From contig VRMN01000002.1 in assembly GCA_008690995.1 (NCBI GenBank), forward strand, positions 434,001 through 498,000: a DNA stretch of 64,000 nt. The letters run 5' to 3'. Numbering within the stretch: the first letter of the stretch is position 1; each line of letters starts with the position of its first letter. This document shows positions 35,792 through 46,050 of this stretch, piece after piece. The translations under genes were made by a program, and so were the position numbers. The notes below the pieces were generated by a model, which was not told the DNA's origin, searched no databases, and saw only the letters and a program-made list of their open reading frames with translations. This DNA comes from Porphyridium purpureum (Eukaryota > Rhodophyta > Bangiophyceae > Porphyridiales > Porphyridiaceae).

Positions 35792-37363
35792 TCAGGGCTG
35801 AACGCTACCCAAATACTTCGCCTCGCGCGACCCGAGACCAGGAATGACTTGAAAGAAAGCAGGCTGCCATATTCGTTCCGTGGCCGAGACCACGCGCACT
35901 ATCTCCCGCTGCATACTTTCGATCCTCTCCTTGAACTTTTGTGCCGCTGTCAAGTCACCCTTCTGGATGCATTCTTTGACCTCTTTCCACAGGGCAAGTG
36001 AGTTGTGAGGCTCCATGTCGGTTTCTGATGGAATCCACATTGTCAAACCGCCAGTTCGCACAAGCTCGTCTTTCAGATCCAAAAACAGCGATTCCTTGTT
36101 CGTCGTCAGATCGCGGATATAAATACGTTTGTCCCATTCTCCAAAAATTTCGTAAATTGCGCACTCCTTTCCGCTGACATCGTCATGAGCAAACACGCGC
36201 CCGCGAACACTGGTCCTGCTGTCAGCGTGTCCGAACAGATTCCATGAGCTGCGGGGACCATACTCAAGTGCTGCTCTCATGCCCGACTCGGGACACAAAA
36301 TCGAAGTCGATCCTGTCCAGTAAACGCCCGGCGCTCCGAGCCCCAAAATGCCAGTCGTCACCAGTGTGGGTCGCGTGATTGCATAGTTTTCGTTCCAGCG
36401 TGAGAGCTGCAGCCGAATGGAGCCGCGCATGTGAATATACAGCGAGTTACCCCACAGCTGAGCTTCCGGGATAGCAAGAGATGTCATTTTGAATTGCTTT
36501 GACGGGTTCTCCAGGTGCAAAGCCGTCTGCGGAGGGTCACAGGCAACTTGCTCAGCGATAAGGAAGGTCGTTGAGTCACTGTTTTTGTGCCTGAAGGCCG
36601 CACGAAAAACTTCTCCAAGCACCGGATTCAGCGGCTTCTTGCCAAAAGGCTCTTGCGGAAGCCCAGAGAACACAAATTTCAAAACGACCAGAAATCGCTT
36701 TTGCGGCACGGCTTCATCAGACATCTCCTCCACCAGGTCGCCACAGCACATGGCACGTGAGGTCTTCTCGAGCGCCGAAACTGGCTGCTGCATGGTGATT
36801 GGTAAAGCAAAGTGGCCGACCTGCCGTCCAGACTTCACATGCTTGGCTGCTTGAAGAGCGACCGAGCTGATCAAGCTTTCTCCCGAGGAGCTCGACAAGG
36901 TGGAAAGCTGTTCAATTTCCTTGTGAATATCTGCGACGCGCCCGGCCAAGACAGGGTACGAACTGGGACTGTAAAGAATACTGTCGGTAAATGTCAATGG
37001 GCTGGCTTCATTTTCTTTCCCGCGTTGCTCTTGGTGCCTTTGCAGAATCGAGCGCAGTGCGTTCGTGTTGATGCCTGCAGTCTGTGTCTGTTCATGCTCG
37101 GACGAAACCGGCACGACAACCGACGGACTCGAGTTCGACACTGACACTGACGGTATCGCAACCTCATTCACAGCCGTCGCTTTCGCCACAGGCTCAGCCG
37201 CCGACGCGGCCGCGAGCGGAGCGCCGCCGTCTGCGCATGCACGCGCGTCGTCCGCATTCGCGACGCCGAAAGCAGGATACTGGGATCGACCGTAACATGT
37301 CCAGGCAGCAGACACTGCGCCCACTCCGCAGAGCCCTTGCAGTAGTCTGCGCATGTGAATCAT
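35792..37363 (-). CDS. Oxysterol-binding-protein-related protein with altered signature
   Basis: 523 residues from the first ATG at 37361-37363. ORPs move sterols or phosphoinositides between membranes at contact sites. The N-terminal 30 residues contain a hydrophobic segment ('LLQGLCGVGAVSAAW') that may be an anchor or leader; a Ser/Val-rich linker follows. The ORD begins near residue 190: 'FALPITMQQPVSALE', 'KPLNPVLGEVFRA' (usually 'KPFNPLLGET'), then 'AEQVACDPPQTAL' where the family signature is EQVSHHPP. Both His that bind the PI4P phosphate are lost (Cys-Asp here). 'GSIRLQLSRWNENY', 'GEWDKRIYI' and 'FKERIESMQRE' complete the domain. Sterol binding may persist without PI4P exchange (inference). 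No PH or FFAT motif seen. Confidence 0.88.
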   Translation of the reverse strand: MIHMRRLLQGLCGVGAVSAAWTCYGRSQYPAFGVANADDARACADGGAPLAAASAAEPVAKATAVNEVAIPSVSVSNSSPSVVVPVSSEHEQTQTAGINTNALRSILQRHQEQRGKENEASPLTFTDSILYSPSSYPVLAGRVADIHKEIEQLSTLSSSSGESLISSVALQAAKHVKSGRQVGHFALPITMQQPVSALEKTSRAMCCGDLVEEMSDEAVPQKRFLVVLKFVFSGLPQEPFGKKPLNPVLGEVFRAAFRHKNSDSTTFLIAEQVACDPPQTALHLENPSKQFKMTSLAIPEAQLWGNSLYIHMRGSIRLQLSRWNENYAITRPTLVTTGILGLGAPGVYWTGSTSILCPESGMRAALEYGPRSSWNLFGHADSRTSVRGRVFAHDDVSGKECAIYEIFGEWDKRIYIRDLTTNKESLFLDLKDELVRTGGLTMWIPSETDMEPHNSLALWKEVKECIQKGDLTAAQKFKERIESMQREIVRVVSATERIWQPAFFQVIPGLGSREAKYLGSVQP

Positions 37364-37670
37364 CGTGTCGACGGCACACCCGCGGACGCGACGCGCTTGC
37401 ACCAACCGCCTCTGCTTCGCACAAACACAAGTGGTTCCGCCCGACCACGACCTTTTTATCCACCAAAACGAGCGCGTTTTCTATGAGTCTGGAAAAGTCG
37501 CTTGGTTCGGTTTAACGGTTCAGAGCCGTTAACGGCACGGCGAGAACACGGCCGCGCGCCCGTGCGTCACAAGTTGGTGTCCATCTGGATGAAGCCACCA
37601 CCACTGCCACTACCGCGGAATCAGAACCACGCCTGAGTGTCACGCAGTGGCTCGTTTCAGACCAGCGCCA
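37364..37670. promoter_or_regulatory. Promoter region with inverted TTAACGG repeat
   Basis: Upstream of the OSBP-related gene and downstream of dymeclin. It has TTTAACGG (37511-37518) and CCGTTAACGG (37526-37535), forming an inverted repeat about 150 bases before the start codon. MYB-type factors bind AACGG cores in plants; that link is inference. Confidence 0.4.
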
Positions 37671-40622
37671 TCACCGCACAAAATTCCAGCAGTCGGCGTC
37701 CAGATTAAAGTCGATGTGTGGCGAGTAGTTGAGCACCAAGCTCCATGTGTACGCCAAGAGAAATGACGATGCAGAAGGTTTTTCCTCCTCGAAGTAGAAA
37801 ATCGTCGGTTGCACAATCATGTCACCGTAGATGAGGTCCGATAAGAGCTGTGACGACCCTTTCTTTTCGCGCGCACATGCGCTGTCGACGGCGCGAACGC
37901 GCGCATCACTCGCTAGCGACTCCCATGCTCTGGTGCCGCATTGCGTCTCAATTCGGTTCAGAAGCTGGGTAAGGCGCGCCGCGCTGGCGCGGAAGTTAAC
38001 CGAGCCGCACCGGTTCCGCACCGTCATGATGCTTATGCCCCCGTCAACATCAAACAGACATTCGCGCTGGTCCATCAGAGCGCACAGCAAATGTCGCGTG
38101 TTGGGGTTCCTTGAGCGAAAAACCAAGTCCGTAATGGAGAGAAACATGACTTCAAGCAAAGCCCCAACGCTTCGCAGCTCCTGTGAGAAATGATGCGATG
38201 TCGGATATCGCGCCTGTGAATACACCCGATCCCCATCCACTCGGTTGCTGTCGAGCACGCTCTGCTCGACATATGACACCGACATAAAGGACAGGGCGCC
38301 AACAAGTGATCGTGAGAGTTCCGGGCCCCATGAGTGCATCCGTGAGCAAATATTTGAAATGATTGCCGAGCACAGCTTCACAACATACTGATCAGATGCG
38401 AATCGGCGTATGCTCTGGCAGGCTGACAGGACCACAACTTCTGTCAAGCGACACTGGTCCGTCTCGCTCTCACCATTTTTATGAAGTGGAGACAATTCAA
38501 TCTGCCACAGCTCATCAAGCTCTGATGCATTCACTGCACAGCGATCAAATTCATCCACCAACTTCGGAACTTCAGTCAAAAGGACGAGAAGGACATGGCT
38601 TATGTACGTGCTTGCAGCCAAAGGATCTTCTAGTTCATGATTACGCGAGTCATGATTGCGACCGCCCGAACGACAAGCAGCTGATGCGCCTCGCTGACTC
38701 TGCTGCTGCTGCCGCTGGGGAACACTTTGCATTTGACTGGACGAAAGCGTCAAATCGGCATCTCGAGCATGAAGAGCTGAAAGGTCCTGTTCTGTCAAAG
38801 AACCAGACACACAAGTCAGTAGACGAACACACGGTAGAACGATCTTCTCCGCAACATCTCGTCCATTCAGGGGATTGAGCACTTGAGCTCGGAAGCTCGA
38901 GTTCCGCACAAATAACGTGTAAAACAGCATAGCACCTCTTTCATCCATCCACAAATACTCCTCGCACGTTTCCAGTGCGGTTAGAAATCGGTGTTCATGC
39001 ATGGGCCGCGCGGTGGACGAGCCAAAACCGCCGCGAAACCTTAGCTCTTCCAGCATTGTACTACATGTTGAGTGCTCCTTTTCTCCTTGTGTGCACAAAA
39101 GCAGCAGAAGTAGGGCCTGATCGCGTAGATGATCCAGCAGACCATGAAGGGAGTCGCGCACGTGCCTAGCCGATGGAGATGACGAATCTGCTGGGGTCCA
39201 ACGCCCCGGAGTTCCGCTTGCACTGCTGCGGCTTGCCCTACTCAAGGTCGGGATATCGGTACGAGCCGCCTGCGTGGCGTTTCCCTGATCACCGAAAAGA
39301 GGTTTGCCGAAGAGCAGTCTATCTCGCAAGGCTTGATATCCAAATACTGAAAACAAGCTCGAGCCCCCTTCTTGCTCGAGCTGCTGCTGGCGCTGCTTTT
39401 CATGAAGCGCCAAAATGTATTTTGGAGGTGAGTTCAGAACCACGACATCTGGAGAATAGACTGCCGGGTCCAAGCAAATCTCAGGAACAGCAGCCTTCGA
39501 TTCTGCGTTTGCAGCAGGACAGAAAAGGTCCCGGCCAATGAGAAGCCGGGTTAAAGTATCCAGTAGTTGTTTCTGGACTCTCGGATTTTCGGAAAACAGC
39601 TGCTCAGCAAAAACTGGAGTGGTTACATCACCGAGCGTTTCATTGAAGCTCGCACTCGTGCTCATCGCAAGCATGACAAGCATCAAGTCAAGGATACTAC
39701 CGGTAATGTATCCGAGTTCTCGAACCGGAAATGGGCCGACTGATGCTGAACCAGTCTTGTCCTGGGCCAAAACTGTCACGTCCTTCTGGAAGGTACGAAT
39801 AAGCGCACACAGAGTCTCTACGCAACTTTGCAATAAACACTTTGCAAGCCAGCGACCGAACAGAATCGTCTTTTGGCGCTTGTCCTCATGGTTTTCCTCA
39901 TCGAATAAGAACGACGAGCCTAAAACAGCGTACATACAATTAGAATCAAGTTTCGAATGACCCAGCAAAGATGAAAAGTGCAAGCGAAGCAGTACGATCA
40001 GGGCATGCATCTGTGCGAGGTCGGGCGTGGTAGATGCAGTCTGTGCATTTTGTGGACGCTGTTGATGCCGTCGCCGGTGCCGCTGCTGACGACTTTGTTG
40101 ATTTTCATCGTGCTCTTGCTCATACTTGCCCATCGTAACGCCCTGCAAATCTAGCCAGATCAGCTTTAGACGAGCCGCCACCACTCGCGTCAGAACGGAC
40201 ACCCGCTGCGCACGCGAGCCGAGAGGATCCGCCGCCGCGGAGCGGACAAGGGTACGGGCAACCTGCATTTGCTCTTCTCGCTGTTGTGATTGCTGCTCAC
40301 TACCCGCGCTGTGGTTGGTGCCTGCCACATTGTTTGACAGCTCGTAAGGAACGCCCAACACACCGGGACTTTCTTGGCTTGTGCTGGACGAACCAGTACC
40401 GACATGCCTGAGCAACAATCCCACTTCTTCTCCTAGCTGATCAAAGTACGCTTCGTCGCCAACCCGAAGGAACCTGGATCGCTCTGATCCAGAGCCGCCG
40501 TCGCCGTCCGAAAACAGAAAGTTTTCCAGGGCAGACGACCGAAGAAGACCCGCGCGTCTGCCAGCGACCACCCCTGCCTCGATGGCATTGGCACTAGAAT
40601 CTCGAGATGCCGTGCCTCCCAT
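37671..40622 (-). CDS. DYM: Dymeclin
   Basis: 983 residues from the ATG at 40620-40622, one exon. Dymeclin is a peripheral Golgi protein of vesicle traffic, mutated in human Dyggve-Melchior-Clausen disease. The chosen start reads 'MGGTAS', a good N-myristoylation signal as in animal dymeclin ('MGSNSS'); the 67 open codons upstream look like leader DNA. Conserved blocks: 'ALLLLLLCTQ', 'GAMLFYTLFVRNSSFRAQVL', 'EKIVLPCVRLL', and the C-terminal 'FYFEEEKPSASSFLLAYTW' with 'SLVLNY', matching '[22 protein letters not shown]' in man. Members are usually about 670-770 residues, so this one has low-complexity insertions, including Gln/Arg/His-rich 'QQRHRRRHQQRPQ' and Ser/Arg-rich linkers. Confidence 0.92.
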   Translation of the reverse strand: MGGTASRDSSANAIEAGVVAGRRAGLLRSSALENFLFSDGDGGSGSERSRFLRVGDEAYFDQLGEEVGLLLRHVGTGSSSTSQESPGVLGVPYELSNNVAGTNHSAGSEQQSQQREEQMQVARTLVRSAAADPLGSRAQRVSVLTRVVAARLKLIWLDLQGVTMGKYEQEHDENQQSRQQRHRRRHQQRPQNAQTASTTPDLAQMHALIVLLRLHFSSLLGHSKLDSNCMYAVLGSSFLFDEENHEDKRQKTILFGRWLAKCLLQSCVETLCALIRTFQKDVTVLAQDKTGSASVGPFPVRELGYITGSILDLMLVMLAMSTSASFNETLGDVTTPVFAEQLFSENPRVQKQLLDTLTRLLIGRDLFCPAANAESKAAVPEICLDPAVYSPDVVVLNSPPKYILALHEKQRQQQLEQEGGSSLFSVFGYQALRDRLLFGKPLFGDQGNATQAARTDIPTLSRASRSSASGTPGRWTPADSSSPSARHVRDSLHGLLDHLRDQALLLLLLCTQGEKEHSTCSTMLEELRFRGGFGSSTARPMHEHRFLTALETCEEYLWMDERGAMLFYTLFVRNSSFRAQVLNPLNGRDVAEKIVLPCVRLLTCVSGSLTEQDLSALHARDADLTLSSSQMQSVPQRQQQQSQRGASAACRSGGRNHDSRNHELEDPLAASTYISHVLLVLLTEVPKLVDEFDRCAVNASELDELWQIELSPLHKNGESETDQCRLTEVVVLSACQSIRRFASDQYVVKLCSAIISNICSRMHSWGPELSRSLVGALSFMSVSYVEQSVLDSNRVDGDRVYSQARYPTSHHFSQELRSVGALLEVMFLSITDLVFRSRNPNTRHLLCALMDQRECLFDVDGGISIMTVRNRCGSVNFRASAARLTQLLNRIETQCGTRAWESLASDARVRAVDSACAREKKGSSQLLSDLIYGDMIVQPTIFYFEEEKPSASSFLLAYTWSLVLNYSPHIDFNLDADCWNFVR

Positions 40623-41276
40623 CTCTACAACGCGTTGCTTGTTGATATTTCCGGCCTCGTGCAAACTGGTGTCGCGCTGATGGACAAACTGCGGAATGCT
40701 TTTCGTTCCGCGCAGGACGCGCGACCGGGAGTGGCTGGCCTGGGCGAAACGTTTCGGGTGGTTGATGAAAGCCTTTGGCAGAGGCAAGCGATGCAGGCAC
40801 GCGCTTGAGACCGCCAAGTGCAAGTCAATGGGCGCCTGCTCACCAAGCTGACCCGTACTTGTGAGCCCAGAGGTTTCCAGTCGTTGTCTCTATAATCTTC
40901 TGAGTTTGCAACTGGCAGCTGGATGCTGGGTTGGAAATGGTTTCCAGATCCAACAAGCCTGGGACCTGCAGAACCGGAGCGAAGGAGTATGTGATTCTCT
41001 CCCGCATATGACAAGGCGAACGGGTCGCGCAAGATAAATGTAGCTGCGATGCCAATAAAAAGGGTGGACCCGATCAATTCGTCTCTAAGAACTTCAGAGT
41101 CATCATACATACATGCCCTTAGAGATCACGACGGAGAGGTGCGCGTGCAGGCTAAATTTTACAGCATAGGATACCGAGTTTGTGACAGCGCAGATAGGGT
41201 GAACGCACAAAGAACTCCATCCCTTTCTGACGCATTATCGCATTCAAGTCCCAGACACAAAATCCCTGATGCTCAA
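40623..41276. other. Intergenic stretch between dymeclin and the next gene
   Basis: Promoter side of dymeclin and 3' side of the small gene at 41277. Frames here are short and mostly overlap the dymeclin leader. No repeat, RNA gene or GTACAGT motif seen. Confidence 0.4.
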
Positions 41277-41573
41277 TCACGATGCATCGCGGAACAGTGG
41301 CTTTGAATCATCCGGCACACGCTCGTAAGGTATTTTCTTCGGAGGAGCCACCGCCACAGACTTTCTCGCGCGTGTCTGGTGCTCGTGGGACGGTAGTTTG
41401 CTTGAGCCGCCCTGTAAGGTCCGCGGCGGCGACGCGTCCTCATCGCGTGCCGGGGTCTGCGGCTCGCGCGATATGCGCCACGCCGCTCTTTCCCGGAGCC
41501 TTTTCTGCGTGCTCGTCGGGCGTTCACGACGCTGCGCTGAAAACATATCTGCAAGCGTTCCAAGCTCTTCCAT
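41277..41573 (-). CDS. Small unknown protein
   Basis: 98 residues from the ATG at 41571-41573; the frame upstream continues into a GT/CA microsatellite, which supports the later start. The sequence opens with a short helix ('MEELGTLADMFSAQRR'), then a basic, Pro/Ser/Arg-rich and probably disordered middle, and ends in 'KKIPYERVPDDSKPLFRDAS', which looks like a conserved motif, but I cannot name the family. It is divergent from the DUF1995 gene across 141 bases. Confidence 0.5.
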   Translation of the reverse strand: MEELGTLADMFSAQRRERPTSTQKRLRERAAWRISREPQTPARDEDASPPRTLQGGSSKLPSHEHQTRARKSVAVAPPKKIPYERVPDDSKPLFRDAS

Positions 41574-41634
41574 GATGCTTCTCACTTCCACATCTCCGCA
41601 TCTTGTTCGAATTTCGGTTCTCTTCAAACCTACG

Positions 41635-41636
<2 letters not shown>

Positions 41637-41669
<33 letters not shown>
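41637..41669. repeat. GT microsatellite in a divergent promoter
   Basis: About 16 uninterrupted GT units between the divergent starts at 41573 and 41715. Its length probably varies between strains. Confidence 0.95.
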
Positions 41670-41672
<3 letters not shown>

Positions 41673-41714
41673 CGTGTTTCTTGTCAAGATCTTCTCCCAT
41701 TGTCCCGGTGCAGG

Positions 41715-42674
41715 ATGGTATGCTTCGTCTTTTACCCCGGCGCCGCGTCAGCCCAGTTGAGCACGCGATGCCCGAGGCATGCTTCTGAGTTTGTCTGCCT
41801 TTCGTCGGGAGGATCCAAGGCGTTGCGTGGCCGTGCTCCACCAACGCTGCCAAGACCACATCCATCGCGTCACGGCGCGAAAGTGCGTATCTCAGCGGCC
41901 AAGGCGGATGCTGAGGTGAGGCCACCTGGAAGCGTGGGTCGCACGGTAAAAGATATGAAAGAGGCTATCCAGGCAGCACTCTCGTCTAGGCTGAGTCGTG
42001 TCGATATCCAGCTCCCGCCCGGAACCAGCTTTGGGTTGGAAGCCAATGCGTCTGGCGCGGCCTTATACGCAAGCGAGTCGCTCTCGAGTGAGGAGCGGAG
42101 CTCGCGGGAATGTGCGCGTCTAGTGCTGGAAATGTTTGCAGGAACAGAATTGAACACCGCGGTTATTTTCAATGATGCGAGCGCAACCACGGCCGCGCGT
42201 GCCATGTGGCTCGAGCACGGTGATGCTACGCTGCTGGACGCAAAGGCGCTCGCAAAGCGCTCCAAATCCCCCGAAAAGCCACTGGATGTGATGATTTGCG
42301 TGGCTCCGCGCATCAGGGCACTGATGCAGATTAAATCGGCTTCTGAGGAAGCTGGAGACAGGATGGCCGTCATTCTGATCAATGCGCGCCTGGAGTCAAT
42401 CCGATGGCCGAATGCGCCCCTGGCGGAGTTCTTTCTGGGCGGCTTTGAAAACGTGCTGCTCTATGATGTATTGGAAGACGATGGCAGCGGGAAGCTGTCA
42501 CTATATCGAAAGTTTCCAGCAAAATTCACCTTGTGCCGGAAAGAAGGTCTAGGCGCTCCAAAAGTCGTGCACTCGTGGGACAGGCGACCCGAGGCCGCAG
42601 AATTACAAACTGTCGTTCGAAACCTTCCGGCTCCGGCGAAGGGCTTGTTCAGCGGACTCCCCAAGCTCTTTTGA
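41715..42674 (+). CDS. DUF1995 plastid protein
   Basis: 319 residues from the ATG at 41715, the first ATG after the microsatellite. The N-terminal 65 residues are rich in Ser, Arg, Ala and Pro with 'AAKADAEVRP' as a likely cleavage area, a typical plastid transit peptide. The DUF1995 domain follows: 'TVKDMKEAIQAALSSRLSRV', 'DIQLPPGTSFGLE', 'ARLVLEMFAG', 'VIFNDASAT', then 'LDVMICVAPR' and 'AVILINARLE', and 'FENVLLYDVLEDDGSGKLSLYRKFP'. The family occurs in cyanobacteria, algae and plants (for example LPA3, linked to photosystem assembly); which branch this is cannot be told by eye. Confidence 0.85.
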   Translation: MVCFVFYPGAASAQLSTRCPRHASEFVCLSSGGSKALRGRAPPTLPRPHPSRHGAKVRISAAKADAEVRPPGSVGRTVKDMKEAIQAALSSRLSRVDIQLPPGTSFGLEANASGAALYASESLSSEERSSRECARLVLEMFAGTELNTAVIFNDASATTAARAMWLEHGDATLLDAKALAKRSKSPEKPLDVMICVAPRIRALMQIKSASEEAGDRMAVILINARLESIRWPNAPLAEFFLGGFENVLLYDVLEDDGSGKLSLYRKFPAKFTLCRKEGLGAPKVVHSWDRRPEAAELQTVVRNLPAPAKGLFSGLPKLF

Positions 42675-42874
42675 CGGGCCCGTTCCAACACCCGCATCGC
42701 TCGATTCGCCGACGCGCCGTGAACCGTGAACCGTTCTGACCATGTAGGAAAGCGCCGAAGCCGAACCGTTTGTGGACTGTCAGACACGAGCGGGCGCGGA
42801 CATGGTCTCTGCCGTGTCTACGTTGGCGTTTGGCCGGCAGAAGCGCACAACGTTTCTAAAATGCATCACTTGCG

Positions 42875-43732
42875 TCAGGCAGCCGGAGTCGGGGAGGCTT
42901 GGGATCCAGCGCCCACAGCTGGTCCGCTCTGCGGCTGCTGCGTTTGCTGATCTTGCTGGAACCCAAGCAGAATGAGCCAGCCAATGCTGAAGAAAAAGAG
43001 CACAACAGGGTATAATGCCAGTCCCAGCTTCCCCGGTGGGATCTCTGCATCTGATAGAAAGCCACCGGCGGCCAGAATAGACCACAGTATTGAGAACGCC
43101 ACCACGGAAAACCTTAGCACGACAGCGAGCGACCGAGTGAGAAAGTGGTTGAAGATAAGGCACAAGGACGAGCTGATCAGCAGAGGAAAGACGCAGTAGC
43201 CTAGCAAGCACACAGTTTGAAAGAATGAAATTCGAGCACCCAGTAATTGAGCATTCATCGTGACAATTGCAGATCCGACCCAAACAATCAAGAAGACAAT
43301 GGAAAACACCACACTGGCTGCGTCGGTCGCTTGCACGCTCAGAATGACGGCCAGACTCATGCAGATAAACAGCGGTCCCCAAAGCTCCCAGTCGCGCAAC
43401 TCTGCGCGCAGCTGGACACACGAATCGCATACAGAAAAGAGAAACAAACGAAACATTCCTCGCTTTGTCAGCCCAACATGATCCATCTCATGTTCTCCAG
43501 GGTGGTGGTCGTGCCAAGGCCTAAGCTTCTACTCCGAGAAGCAACCAAGCTAATCACGAAGCGTGCGATTCACGCAGCAACACTGAAGCAACACAAAGCG
43601 GGCAAAACGTACGGAGCTCAGACCCGGAAGAAAAACAAGGCCCATTCGCCTCGCGACAAGGGCAATGTCGCGAAAGACTGACGCTGCCACGCTCTCGTCA
43701 ATTGTGAAGTCCCCGTCGGCGCTTGGCTCCAT
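42875..43732 (-). CDS. YIPF6: YIPF6-type Golgi membrane protein (two exons)
   Basis: Joined from 43613-43732 (exon 1, 40 codons) and 42875-43411 (exon 2), with a 201-base intron (donor GTACGT, acceptor TGTCCAG) in phase 0, giving 218 residues. Exon 1 ends 'VARRMGLVFLPGLSS' and exon 2 opens 'LRAELRDWELWGPL', which together rebuild the conserved YIPF6 block ('..P...LLRDWDLWGPL'). Exon 1 also has 'DFTIDESVAASVFRDI', matching 'LDEPV..T..RDL'. Further conserved: 'VWVGSAIVTMNAQLLG' and 'SFFQTVCLLGYCVFPL'. Five hydrophobic spans, Gln/Pro/Ala-rich tail. YIPF proteins bind Rab GTPases and act in Golgi traffic. Confidence 0.9.
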
Positions 43733-43940
43733 CGCCTCGAAAGATGGAAGACCCTGAGAGGCGTTTACTTTCACTTGAACCCACTTTCCTTTGATCTACT
43801 TCTACGAAACAGTAAGCGGCAAAAAATAATTTGAGGACTGGCGACTGCAAGACACGATATTGAAGTTGCCGGTGCGCATTTCTAGAGAGAGTCGAAGGAT
43901 CAGAATAAAGCAGGGCTCTAATTCGTACAGAACGAAACTG

Positions 43941-45113
43941 TTAGTGCGCACTTTTTTTCTGCGCGCCCGTAATCTTTCCCCACCAAACCCAATTCAGAGA
44001 TCCAATCACCGTGTTTCCAAATCGAAGCGCAAACGATCCCGCTGTTTCCACCAGTGGATGGGCGCTGTGGAACAGGCGCGGGAATACGTGCATCTCGATA
44101 CCGCTCACAAGCTGATACCTTGTGTTGCTCGAGAGGCCGAGGAACAAGCCGTACATGGCCGCGGTATAAGCAATTTTGGCACCTGCCTTGCCGGCCGCCG
44201 CCGTGACAGGCGCTGCCGGATGATTTCGTTTGCTGACTTTCGAGTTCACAAGGGTCACAAACTGAGACAGAGCGGTTCCTATAGCCGCACAGCAAACACC
44301 CACCACAAATAGTTGCACCGATTTGAACGCGTACGTCGACACGCGCTGACCCATCGTGTATGGAAGTTCTGTTTGAAATACGGAGGATGGCAGCGTCTTG
44401 CCGTACTCAAGCGCTTTTTGAATAAAGCCCGCCGAGGCCTGTTTTGATGATGATAATTGCACGGCGGGTGCCGGAAAGTACGTGAGCCCGAAATCGGCTA
44501 ACAGCGCCATGACCACGTTGGCGCCGACAAAGTCCAGCTCATTCCAAAACGCTTCACCTCGACCCTTGGATTCAGCCACGAGCTTGCCGACCAGGCCGAT
44601 TGCCTGCTCAATGATGATCTTGTTCAAGAAAAGGCCGTCGGCGAGAAAGCGAGCACGCATCGCGTCACCACCCAAACGGACGAAAAACTTGGATGCCGGG
44701 TTCATCTGGAGCCAGAGATCGTTGCGCACGACAACAGATGGCAACTGCCCTTGCTCGTACGCGTGCTTGACGTCCGGCGACACGTCGTCCCAACCCTTCC
44801 CAGACTCCCGGAAGAATTTGTTCAGATTGAACTCGTTCTCTTTATCATCGCCGCCTTCGCCGCCGCCGCCGCCGTGATCCCCTCCGCATCCGCACCCTCC
44901 TCCCGGAACATCACCCCCACCGACGCTCGTCGCCGCCTGACGCAGAATCTTTGCGCGAGCGCGCCTCGACACGGTGCGATACGCAAGACGTGCGCGCGTG
45001 TTGACGTCGCGGCGCGCTTGCGTCACGCGGATCGCACTTGCGCCGGAGCCCACATTCAGGCCAAACGCCGGCATTGCCGCTTCATGACCACCACGGCGCT
45101 CCATCCCACCCAT
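43941..45113 (-). CDS. RETICULATA-related (DUF3411) plastid membrane protein
   Basis: 390 residues from the first ATG (45111-45113); Mets at 45104 and 45074 are alternatives. Basic leader, then a Gly-rich stretch with 'GGGCGCGGDHGGGGGEGG', then the DUF3411 domain: 'LPSVVVRNDLWLQMNPASKF', 'MRARFLADGLFLNKI', 'GEAFWNELDFVGANVVMALL', 'ALEYGKTLPSSVFQ', 'QRVSTYAFKSVQL', 'YGLFLGLSSNTRYQLVSGIE' and 'RFGNTVIGSLNWVWWGKITG'. In plants these proteins sit in the inner plastid envelope and affect leaf cell number and metabolite transport. The Gly-rich linker encoded by GCC/CCG repeats is also seen in plant members. Confidence 0.92.
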   Translation of the reverse strand: MGGMERRGGHEAAMPAFGLNVGSGASAIRVTQARRDVNTRARLAYRTVSRRARAKILRQAATSVGGGDVPGGGCGCGGDHGGGGGEGGDDKENEFNLNKFFRESGKGWDDVSPDVKHAYEQGQLPSVVVRNDLWLQMNPASKFFVRLGGDAMRARFLADGLFLNKIIIEQAIGLVGKLVAESKGRGEAFWNELDFVGANVVMALLADFGLTYFPAPAVQLSSSKQASAGFIQKALEYGKTLPSSVFQTELPYTMGQRVSTYAFKSVQLFVVGVCCAAIGTALSQFVTLVNSKVSKRNHPAAPVTAAAGKAGAKIAYTAAMYGLFLGLSSNTRYQLVSGIEMHVFPRLFHSAHPLVETAGSFALRFGNTVIGSLNWVWWGKITGAQKKSAH

Positions 45114-45855
45114 CAACGTCCACAACCAACCCGTCCGTCGTCGCGCCCACCACCGCCTTCTCTTCCCGCTGAACAAGCATCACGCGCCTCTCGCCCAACC
45201 GCTCGCAACCGCTCTCGCCGTGTGGGTGTTCAGTTTGTTTCTCATGACGCACCACCCAACTGAACACAGAATGGCACTGCAATGGCGCATTCTTACATGC
45301 CCTGCATGAAAAACGAGCCATTTTATTATGGAGTGCGATCGACGCCCTAATCGGCGAACGGCTTAACGGCTACCCGGGAACCGATAAATCGTTTTGCCGC
45401 AGAAGGATGGGGGGTCTGCGCGCCGTGATGCGACTGTCGGTCCGGCAGGCCAAGGCGCCGCGCGCAGCAGTGCATTTATACGAAGCTGAATACGAGCTGC
45501 GCCTGCAGGCTCGACGTCGAGCGTGCGGGTCACTGCGGTTGTCGCTGTGGACGGAACGGAACGGGAGTGCGCAATGGAAAACGCGGCACGTTGTTTCGCA
45601 CCATGTGGAACGGTTCGCGGTTTGCGTTGGCACGGCGCGAGCATTCTGAACCGCTTCGACACGGCACGATCAGCAGCGTGAATTTGAATGATTTGTGAGA
45701 GAAATACGGGGGGGGAGCCGCTGTACTTCGGGTACAGTTACTATTCTGTTGGATTTTCAGATTTTGTGCGCGCGGCAGTGGCGTGGTGGCGGTCGTGCAG
45801 GTGGGATGTGCGAGATGGAGAGCGAGATGGGTAGCAAGTTTCGTGCAAGCGCGGC

Positions 45856-45879
45856 ACACATACACACACACACACACAC

Positions 45880-45923
<44 letters not shown>
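45856..45923. repeat. Compound AC/AG microsatellite
   Basis: About 11 AC units followed by about 22 AG units with one ACAG interruption. Confidence 0.95.
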
Positions 45924-45929
<6 letters not shown>

Positions 45930-46017
45930 GTGAGTCGCCTGGCATGTGAGCGTGCTGGCGTTGCAGAGCATGTGTGTCGGCCAGTCAAAGGCAATCGCGG
46001 CGTGACTGTGGACAGAA

Positions 46018-46018
46018 G

Positions 46019-46044
<26 letters not shown>
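46018..46044. repeat. GA microsatellite
   Basis: About 13 GA units, continuing with GACAGA imperfections to about 46060, in the leader of the FAM185A-like gene. Confidence 0.9.
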
Positions 46045-46050
<6 letters not shown>

